Shown piece by piece: positions 1 to 5,649 of a DNA stretch of 5,649 nucleotides. Where the stretch lies: NCBI GenBank assembly GCA_002430405.1, contig DJBM01000117.1:8014-13662 (forward strand), in the 5' to 3' direction. The stretch comes from Actinobacteria bacterium UBA5976. GTDB taxonomy: Bacteria > Actinomycetota > Actinomycetes > S36-B12 > UBA5976. Each line of letters opens with the position of its first letter. Position 1 is the stretch's first letter. The notes under the pieces are model-generated. The model saw only the letters and a program-made list of their open reading frames with translations, did no database searches and was not told where the DNA came from. The position numbers and the translations under genes are program-made.

Positions 1-8
1 ATTAAGTC

Positions 9-218
9 ATGCCCTATCGCTTTCTTACTCTTAGTGATGTTGCTGAGTTGCTCAATGTCGCGCCAGCACAGGTTTATACCTTGGTTCGCAGTGGAGACTT
101 GCAAGCAATCAAGATCGGTGCCCGCGGCCAATGGCGGGTAGAAGATAAATCCTTAGAAAATTACATTGCCACCTTGTATGCGGCTACTGCCGAATTCGTG
201 GCACATAATCCTCGCTAG
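9..218 (+). CDS. Small BldC/excisionase-family helix-turn-helix DNA-binding protein
   Basis: This 69-residue protein is almost entirely one MerR-like (excisionase/BldC type) winged HTH domain. Residues 6-13 (LTLSDVAE) and 14-31 (LLNVAPAQVYTLVRSGDL) form the helix-turn-helix. The wing follows at 32-43 (QAIKIGARGQWR, with the family's KIG...W/R pattern), then a closing helix around 44-60. Proteins of this kind bind DNA as small regulators, alone or in tandem copies; the target here is unknown. An in-frame TAA at 3-5 makes ATG 9 the most upstream possible ATG start; only eight bases precede it, so its ribosome binding site cannot be judged. It ends in tandem in-frame stops, TAG then TAA (216-221). 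It is convergent with the next gene, with 8 bp between stops. Close relatives sit near secA and DUF6459 genes in other actinobacteria (from memory). The family call is confident; the regulatory role is inferred. Confidence 0.88.
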   Translation: MPYRFLTLSDVAELLNVAPAQVYTLVRSGDLQAIKIGARGQWRVEDKSLENYIATLYAATAEFVAHNPR

Positions 219-226
219 TAACCCAC

Positions 227-811
227 TCATGCCGCAATCGGAATACGACTTGAAATAATTGCATGTTTTGGAAACGTGAGAACTTTTGAATTGGTTGCAA
301 CATCTATTGCATCAAAACCAGTTCGCAAACAATATCCTTCAACCACGTGATCACCCTTTAGGTACCAAGTACCAACCACCCGACGATCTGACAGGTCATG
401 AAACCAAACGTTATCAAGCCAGTTAAAAGTATCCTGTGATGGCGAGACTCCAGCTAGCTCATTCAAGCCGGATACACCTGTCACATATTCTGCGTTGATA
501 AGAAATTGTGCCTGTGAATTTTTTAGAATTAAAAAGGGATCCGAAAGGTGCATTAAGTTTCCAGTGACGCTCGGCATTTGGGTATGAGAGATCTGCACTT
601 CAATGTCTTGCGTTGTGTTTCGCAGCCGATCTAGCCATGAAATGTGAGCCTGTTCGAATCGAACGGTTTCGATAACTTCATAAGCCAGATCTAATCTTTG
701 CTCGGCGTCTACTTCATCCAATTCTTGGCAAAGTACTCGGTTAAGTTCTTCTAAAATCAGAGATTGCGACACAAAATTCTCATTCTGGAAAAACTGCTGC
801 GATAAGTCCAT
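227..811 (-). CDS. Conserved actinobacterial protein of unknown function, possible duplicated SH3/LSm-like beta modules
   Basis: The protein has 194 residues, with no signal peptide or membrane segment, so it is probably cytoplasmic. Residues 18-65 look helical and acidic (EELNRVLCQELDEVDAEQRL, then YEVIETVRFEQ and WLDRLR). The rest looks beta-rich and falls into two similar halves, roughly 69-116 and 144-191. Each has a 'V.G...' strand, a 'D.F/D.I.L/V' segment and a closing hydrophobic strand (NAEYVTGVSGL; FPKHAIISSRI). The layout recalls a widespread uncharacterised actinobacterial family with a helical '...EVADRTR...DRLR' start and a '...LVPLAAVLAVSGL' first module. Homology is recalled rather than searched, and the SH3/LSm-like fold is inference. 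The ATG at 811 has only a weak GGA eight bases upstream. The gene is convergent with the HTH gene and divergent from the DUF6459 gene; its upstream region contains the DnaA-box dyad. I do not assign a function. Confidence 0.8.
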   Translation of the reverse strand: MDLSQQFFQNENFVSQSLILEELNRVLCQELDEVDAEQRLDLAYEVIETVRFEQAHISWLDRLRNTTQDIEVQISHTQMPSVTGNLMHLSDPFLILKNSQAQFLINAEYVTGVSGLNELAGVSPSQDTFNWLDNVWFHDLSDRRVVGTWYLKGDHVVEGYCLRTGFDAIDVATNSKVLTFPKHAIISSRIPIAA

Positions 812-856
812 GTCACTATTCCAGTCCCAAATGATGAGTTGATTCGCTTTTGTTGC

Positions 857-894
857 AAATCTGTGGATAACTCAAAAAAGATGTCCACAGATTT
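857..894. promoter_or_regulatory. Perfect 11-bp inverted repeat carrying two opposed DnaA-box-like sites
   Basis: The arm AAATCTGTGGA (857-867) is exactly complementary to TCCACAGATTT (884-894), across a 16-bp spacer. Positions 862-870 read TGTGGATAA, the exact reverse complement of the classic DnaA box TTATCCACA. Positions 881-889 read ATGTCCACA, one base from the actinobacterial consensus TTGTCCACA. The two boxes point towards each other. The dyad lies 46 bp upstream of the 194-aa gene on the minus strand and about 21 bp upstream of a possible -35 for the DUF6459 gene. It could let DnaA regulate one or both genes or titrate DnaA. It could equally be an operator for another dimeric regulator. 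No T-run follows the stem on either strand, so it is not an intrinsic terminator. Confidence 0.55.
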
Positions 895-895
895 A

Positions 896-913
896 GTTGC
901 TTTCACTCGCAAC
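896..913. repeat. Short inverted repeat GTTGC-N8-GCAAC
   Basis: GTTGC (896-900) and GCAAC (909-913) form a 5-bp dyad immediately between the DnaA-box dyad and the possible -35 hexamer at 916. A further GTTGC occurs at 852-856, just outside the other side of the dyad. The placement suits an operator, but arms this short arise easily by chance. Confidence 0.25.
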
Positions 914-915
914 CA

Positions 916-944
916 TTGACAATACATCGCAGGGTAATTAGACA
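916..944 (+). promoter_or_regulatory. Possible sigma70-type promoter for the DUF6459 gene
   Basis: TTGACA (916-921) matches the -35 consensus exactly. After 17 bp, TAGACA (939-944) is a poor but possible -10. Transcription would begin near 951 and give a 5' leader of about 100 bases before ATG 1048. The -35 and spacing are good and the -10 is weak, so this is tentative. Confidence 0.35.
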
Positions 945-985
945 TGGACTACCGATGTTTTTAGGTTATTAAAACTTAACTTGGT

Positions 986-1004
986 ACCTGCAAGCACCTG
1001 CAAG
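986..1004 (+). repeat. Tandem 9-bp repeat ACCTGCAAG with 10-bp period
   Basis: ACCTGCAAG occurs at 986-994 and again at 996-1004, separated by one C, so the copies are one helical turn apart. They lie in the presumed 5' leader of the DUF6459 gene. This spacing fits a protein binding side by side on one face of the DNA, for example a small MerR/BldC-type regulator, but no binding protein can be named from sequence. Confidence 0.4.
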
Positions 1005-1037
1005 GTTCGCGGGTTTACCTCAACTGCTAAACATTTC

Positions 1038-1043
1038 GAGGGG
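1038..1043 (+). promoter_or_regulatory. Ribosome binding site of the DUF6459 gene
   Basis: GAGGGG lies four bases before ATG 1048, a strong Shine-Dalgarno site that supports this start. Confidence 0.7.
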
Positions 1044-1047
1044 AATC

Positions 1048-1581
1048 ATGAACGCAATTATATATTCACTGCCGGTTCAAAATACACATCAATACAAGCC
1101 AGATAACATCATCAGCATGCCAGTGCGTACAAAGCACGGACTGCAAGAAACTTTGCCATTTGAATGGCCACTCTTAGTTGGTACCCCAGCTATTACATTT
1201 TTACCGACTCGGATGGCCGAGAACCGATCAGATAGTTTTGATCGACAAGCAACTTCGCGAATAGACCTGCCAACAGCGCGGCAATGGTCAATGCGCTTAG
1301 TTCATGCACTCGTTGAAGTAGTAAACGGAGCCCGACCAATAGCACAACTTACGCGTTGGATCACTCCAGAAGTAATGAGTCAATTGCAAAATCACATGTC
1401 ACGCAACGAGATGCCACAATTAGTGGTTCGAAGCATCAACGTACATGAGACAGACGATGGTGTTGCTGAAATCAGTTCCGTATTCGGCTCACAAAATCGC
1501 TCATTTGCGCTAGCTATTCGTCTCGAAGGTTTAGACGGGCACTGGCGAGCCACTAACTTTGCTGTTGCCTTACCTAATTAA
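1048..1581 (+). CDS. DUF6459 / Rv3235-family protein
   Basis: This 177-residue protein matches the actinobacterial Rv3235-like family in its C-terminal half. The hallmarks are an amphipathic helix with ARQW..RLV.ALVEV (77-91), the NGARPIAQL.RW turn (93-104), the TPEVMSQL helix (106-113), and a terminal beta sheet with VRSINV (127-132), DGVAEISSVFG (137-147), RSFALAIRLE (151-160) and HWRATNFAVAL (165-175). The fold resembles small alpha+beta scaffold or binding domains, but the family's role is unknown. The N-terminal 70 residues are variable and probably unstructured. There is no signal peptide or membrane segment. ATG 1048 is fixed by GAGGGG at 1038-1043. The gene is convergent with secA and their stop codons overlap. 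Proximity to secA is common for this family (from memory) and might suggest a link to export, but no direct evidence is visible. Confidence 0.85.
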   Translation: MNAIIYSLPVQNTHQYKPDNIISMPVRTKHGLQETLPFEWPLLVGTPAITFLPTRMAENRSDSFDRQATSRIDLPTARQWSMRLVHALVEVVNGARPIAQLTRWITPEVMSQLQNHMSRNEMPQLVVRSINVHETDDGVAEISSVFGSQNRSFALAIRLEGLDGHWRATNFAVALPN

Positions 1582-4298
1582 CTTGCAGCACCGTGACATT
1601 TTTTGAACTTGTTACCAGATCCGCAAGGACATGGTTCGTTTCGTCCAACATTTGCATAAGCATCTTTTGCAGCAACTGTCGATACCACTTCACCAGTTTC
1701 GCTAGGACCTGAATACTGTAACGTCTTGTTTTCGGTGGATTGCGCAAGACCTTTAGCTTCCAGATCCACTTCGTCTTTTTCACCTGCGACATGTGCATGT
1801 GGCGTGACGGTTACCTCGACATTGAATAGATAACCAACCGACTCTTCTTTAATGCCTTCCATCATGGCAACAAATAAGTCATAGCCTTCTCGTTGATATT
1901 CAACAAGTGGATCTCGTTGGGCCATGGCGCGAAGACCGATTCCTTCTTGCAAGTAATCCATTTCATACAAGTGCTCGCGCCATTTCCGATCCAGAACTGA
2001 CAAGATGACACGTCGTTCAAGTTCGCGCATTACTGGAGTGCCAAGTTGATTTTCGCGAGCTAGATAGGCAGTTTCAATATCCTTATGAAGAGTCTCAATC
2101 ATGAACTCTGTTGACAAATTTTCTGGGTCGCCACCAGCAGCTTGGATCATGTCATTTACTGAAATCTCTATTGGGTAGAGCGTTTTCAGTGCACTCCATA
2201 AACTCTCTAAATCCCAGTCTTCTGGAAAGCCTTCGGCAGTTGCTGCAGTTACGTACTCGGCGATTGTGTCTGCCATAAAAGTCATGATCTGAGTTTGGAT
2301 ATTCTCGCCATCAAGTACTCGAGAACGCTCAGCATAAATTACTTTGCGTTGGCTATTCATCACTTCGTCATACTTTAAAACATTTTTGCGAATCTCAAAG
2401 TTTTGTGCTTCAACTTGAGTTTGCGCGGATCGAATCGAGTTAGTCACCATCTTGGCTTCGATCGGGACATCATCTGGGACGTTAAAGCGTTGCAAAAATG
2501 AATTAACCATGTCGCCCTTAAACAAGCGCATCAAGTCATCTTGTAGAGATAAATAGAACCGAGTTTCGCCAGGATCACCTTGGCGACCTGAGCGACCCCG
2601 CAACTGATTATCAATACGTCGGGATTCGTGACGTTCGGTGCCTAATACATAAAGCCCACCAACAGCAACAACTTCTTCGTGCTCAGATTTCACGGCCGCT
2701 TTTGCAGATTCTAAAGCCAACTGCCAAGCAGCCTCGTATTCAACTTGATTATCAACAGGATCTATCCCACGTCGCTCAAGTTCTTGGGCAGCCCGAAATT
2801 CTGGATTTCCACCAAGCATGATGTCAGTTCCACGACCGGCCATGTTTGTTGCAACGGTAACCGCTTTTTTGCGCCCAGCTTCCGCAATAATCGTGGCTTC
2901 ACGATCATGTTGTTTAGCATTTAAAACTTCATGGGGTATGCCGGACTTGGTCAAGTAACTTGAAACTAGTTCACTCTTTGCAACACTTGTGGTACCAACT
3001 AGAACTGGTTGGCCTAATTTGTGCTTATTATCGATGTCTGCAATAACCGCCTTGAGTTTTGCTTCTTCGGTTCGGTAAACCAAGTCTGATTGATCCACAC
3101 GCTTTACTACGCGGTTCGAGGGAATTGGGACTACGCCAAGTTTGTAAATCTGCTGAAATTCTGAAGCTTCGGTCATTGCAGTTCCAGTCATGCCAGCTAA
3201 TTTTTCGTACATTCTAAAATAATTCTGGATAGTAATGGTTGCTAGCGTTTGATTTTCATTTTGAATTTCAACGCCCTCTTTTGCTTCAATCGCTTGATGC
3301 ATTCCATCGTTGTAACGCCGACCAGCCAAGATGCGTCCAGTGTGCTCATCAACAATTAAGACTTCGCCTTCCATAACGACGTAATCTTTGTCCTTCTTGA
3401 ATAGGGCAAGCGCCTTTATTGCGTTGTTTAAATATCCAACAAGAGGTGTGTTAACTGATTCGTATAGATTTTCGATTCCAAGCCAGTTTTCAACTTTCTC
3501 GACACCTGGCTCTAAAATTCCAATCGTTCGCTTTTTTTCATTGACTTCATAATCGGTTCCGGCAGTTAATCGTGGAACTAGGCGAGAAAATTCGGCGTAC
3601 CACTTAGTTGCAACGTCAGCTGGGCCGCTAATCAAAAGTGGCGTGCGAGCTTCGTCAATCAAAATCGAGTCAACTTCATCAACAATCGCAAAGTTATGTT
3701 CGCGCTGGACTCGATCATTTGGATCAAGTGTCATGTTGTCGCGCAAGTAGTCAAAACCAAACTCATTATTCGTGCCATATGTAATGTCTGCGCCATAAGC
3801 TTCTCGGCGTTCCTGGGGATTCATGTTGGAAAGAATTGTGCCAACGCTTAGCCCAAGAAAGCGATGAACTCGACCCATCCATTGCGCATCACGCGCAGCC
3901 AAATAATCATTGACAGTAACTACGTGAACACCATTTCCAGAAAGTGCGTTTAAATATGCGGGCAAGGTGGAAACCAAAGTTTTACCTTCACCAGTTCGCA
4001 TTTCTGCAATGTTGCCTAAATGCAGCGCTGCTCCACCCATTAACTGAACGTCATAATGTCTTTGTCCTAAGGTGCGCTTACTAGCTTCGCGAACTGCAGC
4101 AAATGCCTCAGGCAGTAAATCATCTAAGGATTCACCCCTTGCAATTCGAGCTTTAAATTCATATGTAAGTCCTCGAAGCTCATCATCACTCATCGTGATG
4201 TAATGCTCTTCCAGTAAATTCACTTGATTCGCCAACGATTCGAGGGAGCGCAGAATTTTACCTTCGCCAGCGCGAAGTATTTTGTTTAGAACACTCAC
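1578..4298 (-). CDS. secA: Preprotein translocase ATPase subunit SecA
   Basis: SecA is the ATP-driven motor that pushes unfolded preproteins through the SecYEG channel in the cytoplasmic membrane. The 906-residue protein is complete. Using the 4298 start, Walker A is MRTGEGKT (100-107) and Walker B/DEAD is VDEVDS (206-211). The preprotein-crosslinking domain spans about 215-355. TGTA is at 371-374, GRGTDI at 488-493 and the arginine-finger motif LRGRSGRQGDPG at 566-577. The helical scaffold/wing region runs from about 595 to 830 (DRKWREHLYEMDYLQ, 770-784). A variable linker leads to a C-terminal zinc-binding SEC-C motif, CPCGSG...KKCH (C890, C892, C901, H902), which contacts SecB or ribosomes in other bacteria. 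The longer GTG at 4322 adds eight residues but has no ribosome binding site; GTG 4298 has AAGGA seven bases upstream and gives the usual actinobacterial N-terminus VSVLNKILRAGEGKILR. All key motifs are intact. Confidence 0.98.
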   Translation of the reverse strand: MSVLNKILRAGEGKILRSLESLANQVNLLEEHYITMSDDELRGLTYEFKARIARGESLDDLLPEAFAAVREASKRTLGQRHYDVQLMGGAALHLGNIAEMRTGEGKTLVSTLPAYLNALSGNGVHVVTVNDYLAARDAQWMGRVHRFLGLSVGTILSNMNPQERREAYGADITYGTNNEFGFDYLRDNMTLDPNDRVQREHNFAIVDEVDSILIDEARTPLLISGPADVATKWYAEFSRLVPRLTAGTDYEVNEKKRTIGILEPGVEKVENWLGIENLYESVNTPLVGYLNNAIKALALFKKDKDYVVMEGEVLIVDEHTGRILAGRRYNDGMHQAIEAKEGVEIQNENQTLATITIQNYFRMYEKLAGMTGTAMTEASEFQQIYKLGVVPIPSNRVVKRVDQSDLVYRTEEAKLKAVIADIDNKHKLGQPVLVGTTSVAKSELVSSYLTKSGIPHEVLNAKQHDREATIIAEAGRKKAVTVATNMAGRGTDIMLGGNPEFRAAQELERRGIDPVDNQVEYEAAWQLALESAKAAVKSEHEEVVAVGGLYVLGTERHESRRIDNQLRGRSGRQGDPGETRFYLSLQDDLMRLFKGDMVNSFLQRFNVPDDVPIEAKMVTNSIRSAQTQVEAQNFEIRKNVLKYDEVMNSQRKVIYAERSRVLDGENIQTQIMTFMADTIAEYVTAATAEGFPEDWDLESLWSALKTLYPIEISVNDMIQAAGGDPENLSTEFMIETLHKDIETAYLARENQLGTPVMRELERRVILSVLDRKWREHLYEMDYLQEGIGLRAMAQRDPLVEYQREGYDLFVAMMEGIKEESVGYLFNVEVTVTPHAHVAGEKDEVDLEAKGLAQSTENKTLQYSGPSETGEVVSTVAAKDAYANVGRNEPCPCGSGNKFKKCHGAAS

Positions 4299-4305
4299 AG
4301 AAAAA

Positions 4306-4310
4306 TCCTT
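4306..4310 (-). promoter_or_regulatory. Ribosome binding site that decides the secA start
   Basis: On the minus strand AAGGA lies seven bases before GTG 4298. No comparable site precedes the alternative GTG at 4322, so this site supports the shorter 906-residue SecA. Confidence 0.75.
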
Positions 4311-4406
4311 GCCATGTTTCACTTATGGTTGCGATCCAATTGGTTTCGCTCTCCTAATGGTAGGTCACTACCTAACTCCCTTTGAAATCCAGGGATAGGA
4401 GGGGGA

Positions 4407-4438
4407 AATTGCCCAATAATTTGGCAATTCGCAATTGC
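4407..4438. repeat. Cluster of AATTGC/GCAATT repeats with hairpin potential
   Basis: AATTGCC (4407-4413) pairs perfectly with GGCAATT (4423-4429). Allowing one bulged C, two more A-T pairs close a TAAT loop. The 8-bp palindrome GCAATTGC follows at 4431-4438, giving three related GCAATT-type units in 32 bp. The cluster is in the secA/MMPL divergent region and could be a compound operator or an RNA hairpin. It covers the TTG start of the candidate small ORF at 4409. No T-run follows, so it is not an intrinsic terminator. Confidence 0.4.
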
Positions 4439-4498
4439 GCGTTAGGGGAAGTTGTCGCAGTTGTTCCAAAAAGTTCAGCGTCTAGTAAGACTTGGTAA
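4409..4498 (+). CDS. Candidate 29-codon leader ORF upstream of the MMPL gene
   Basis: An unusually strong Shine-Dalgarno sequence, AGGAGGGGG (4397-4405), stands in otherwise noncoding DNA. Six bases after its AGGAGG core is TTG 4409, which opens 29 codons (beginning MPNNLAIRNC, ending SSKTW) and stops at TAA 4496-4498, 37 bp before the MMPL start. The product has no recognisable domain, no membrane segment and no obvious run of one amino acid of the attenuator type. The evidence is only the ribosome binding site and spacing; the TTG start and short length are against it. It may be a regulatory leader peptide, a real microprotein or chance. Confidence 0.25.
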   Translation: MPNNLAIRNCALGEVVAVVPKSSASSKTW

Positions 4499-4524
4499 AG
4501 TCGGAGAAGTTATTGCCAAGATCT

Positions 4525-4529
4525 AGGGA
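4525..4529 (+). promoter_or_regulatory. Ribosome binding site of the MMPL gene
   Basis: AGGGA lies six bases before GTG 4536. An in-frame TAG at 4524-4526 rules out any longer start, so the pair fixes the beginning of the MMPL protein. Confidence 0.65.
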
Positions 4530-4535
4530 TTTATT

Positions 4536-5649
4536 GTGTTTCATTCTTTAGGAACTTTTGTTGTCAAGCATCGTAAACGCGTTTTTATCACTTATTTGAT
4601 TACCGTCGTGGTCACGGGCGTCATAGGCGCTGGAATGTTTGGGTCCCTTAAAAGTCAGGGTTATGACGACCTGGGCAGTGATTCAGCGGCAGTTGATTCG
4701 ATTTTGCGAGAAGATTTCAACGCTACCGATGCCTCAATGATTTTGATAATTGACACCGGGGATGCAATCGATGATCCCGCTTCTGTTGCTGCTGCAACCA
4801 AGATCACTGATGATGTGGCCGCGCAGGAAAACGTCAAGTCTGTGATTTCTTACTGGAACTCAGGAAATTTATCTGAGTTGAAGAGTAAAGACGGCAAAGC
4901 TGGATTAGCAATGGTTTATTTCGAAAGTGAAATTTCAGATGAAGCTGCTGCAGCTACTGCTTCATATTTGCAAACAAAGTACGACCAGGATCAAAACGGT
5001 ACGCGCACATATGTTGGTGGAATTGAAGTTCTGTATAACTCCATAAACACCCAGATAGAAAATGATTTAAAGAAAGCAGAATTAATCGCAGTACCGCTGA
5101 ATATTATTATGTTGCTAATTGTATTCGGAGCTGCTGTGGCGGCTGGCTTACCAATGGTTGTTGCTCTTGGCTCAATCGCCGGAAGCTTTTTTGTACTTTA
5201 CATCATGACGCAATTTACTGACGTTTCAATCTTTGCACTTAACCTTATTACTGGACTTGGTTTGGGCCTTGGTATCGACTACGCGCTTTTGATTGTCAAT
5301 AGATTCCGCGAAGAGTTAGCAAGAACAAATGATGTGAACGCCTCGATTATTAGAACAGTCGCGACTGCAGGAAAGACAGTATTTAGCTCAGGAGTAACCG
5401 TGGCCTTGGTGCTAGCTTCCATGCTGTTGTTCCCACAATATTTTCTTAAATCTTTTGCTTACGCTGGAGTAAGTGTTGTGTTGTTTGCCGTTTTGGCATC
5501 TGTAATTGCGCTACCTGCTGTCTTAGCAATGCTTGGTCACAAGGTAGACAAATTTAAAATCCGTCGTGGAAACTTGCAGCCCAAGGAAACTGGTGCTTGG
5601 TCTTGGCTAGCGACCAATGTCATGAAGCGACCAATTGCTATCACGCTTG
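4536..5649 (+). CDS. MMPL-family (RND superfamily) membrane exporter, N-terminal half; runs off the window
   Basis: MMPL proteins are inner-membrane, proton-driven RND-type pumps that export lipids, cell-envelope precursors or toxic compounds in actinobacteria. The 371 visible codons cover about half the usual 700-odd residues. A cytoplasmic start HRKRVF (12-17) precedes TM1 (about 17-37). An extracytoplasmic porter domain follows (38-178), with the GGIEVLYN segment (161-168) seen before TM2 in the family. TM2-TM6 lie at roughly 181-201, 204-226, 230-255, 279-298 and 305-334. TM4 carries the signature GLGLGIDYALLIVNRFREEL (242-261), whose Asp248-Tyr249 pair corresponds to the proton-relay residues. 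A cytoplasmic linker with W355 and W357 then leads to the presumed TM7 at the window edge. It is divergent from secA. The substrate cannot be inferred; general YdfJ-like drug or lipid export is the safest label. No frameshift is seen in the visible part. Confidence 0.93.
   Translation, partial: MFHSLGTFVVKHRKRVFITYLITVVVTGVIGAGMFGSLKSQGYDDLGSDSAAVDSILREDFNATDASMILIIDTGDAIDDPASVAAATKITDDVAAQENVKSVISYWNSGNLSELKSKDGKAGLAMVYFESEISDEAAAATASYLQTKYDQDQNGTRTYVGGIEVLYNSINTQIENDLKKAELIAVPLNIIMLLIVFGAAVAAGLPMVVALGSIAGSFFVLYIMTQFTDVSIFALNLITGLGLGLGIDYALLIVNRFREELARTNDVNASIIRTVATAGKTVFSSGVTVALVLASMLLFPQYFLKSFAYAGVSVVLFAVLASVIALPAVLAMLGHKVDKFKIRRGNLQPKETGAWSWLATNVMKRPIAITL

Noticed and set aside
757..945. 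62-codon minus-strand ORF overlapping the start of the 194-aa gene
   Set aside because: It has no ribosome binding site, runs through the DnaA-box dyad and promoter region, overlaps a better gene in another frame, and its translation shows no domain.
1574..1798. 74-codon minus-strand ORF inside the secA 3' end
   Set aside because: It is a frame shadow of SecA; the secA frame here encodes the intact zinc-binding tail, and this frame gives a lysine-rich sequence without a recognisable motif.
3091..3100. TGATCCACA, one mismatch from the DnaA box, inside secA
   Set aside because: It encodes conserved SecA residues, is isolated, and one-mismatch 9-mers are expected by chance.
4319..4339. Six-codon ORF (TTG 4339 to TGA 4319, minus strand) ahead of secA with AGGAG upstream, considered as a SecM-like leader
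   Set aside because: The ribosome binding site is 11 bases away, the peptide is too short to stall a ribosome in the SecM manner, and TTG starts are weak.
4361..4374. TAGGT-CACT-ACCTA dyad
   Set aside because: Only 5-bp arms, no T-run and no repeat elsewhere; too weak to call an operator or terminator.
4457..4501. Candidate promoters for the MMPL gene such as TTGTTC (4461-4466) with TAGTAA (4483-4488), or TAAAGT (4496-4501)
   Set aside because: Each element matches consensus at only about half its positions, so none stands out from background.

Overview
The window is a chromosomal segment of an actinobacterium with moderate to low GC, clearly less GC-rich than Streptomyces or Mycobacterium. 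Three things point there. The SecA protein has an actinobacterial N-terminus. It sits next to a DUF6459 (Rv3235-like) protein and a small BldC/excisionase-type HTH protein, both typical of actinobacterial secA neighbourhoods. There is also an actinobacterial-style MMPL transporter. The base composition would suit a freshwater planktonic lineage such as Nanopelagicales (acI), but that placement is inference.

Five protein genes alternate in direction. From left to right they are: a 69-aa HTH protein (9-218, +); an uncharacterised 194-aa beta-rich protein (227-811, -), convergent with it; a 177-aa DUF6459 protein (1048-1581, +), divergent from the previous gene; SecA (1578-4298, -), convergent with DUF6459 and sharing a 4-bp stop-codon overlap; and an MMPL-family transporter (4536 to the window end, +), divergent from secA and cut off after 371 codons.

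Regulatory content lies in the two divergent intergenic regions. The first (812-1047) holds a perfect 11-bp inverted repeat whose arms contain two DnaA-box-like 9-mers in opposite orientation, a possible sigma70-type promoter, a tandem 9-bp repeat and a strong ribosome binding site for the DUF6459 gene. The second (4299-4535) holds a cluster of GCAATT/AATTGC repeats that can form a hairpin, and a strong AGGAGG site placed to start a 29-codon ORF ahead of the MMPL gene. It also holds the ribosome binding site that fixes the secA start at 4298.

Functionally, SecA is the motor of general protein export and the MMPL protein is a proton-driven inner-membrane exporter. The other three genes are of unknown or only general regulatory function. 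I found no RNA gene, CRISPR array, insertion sequence or phage gene. The window is mostly conserved housekeeping sequence; the points most worth testing are the DnaA-box dyad and the possible leader ORF.
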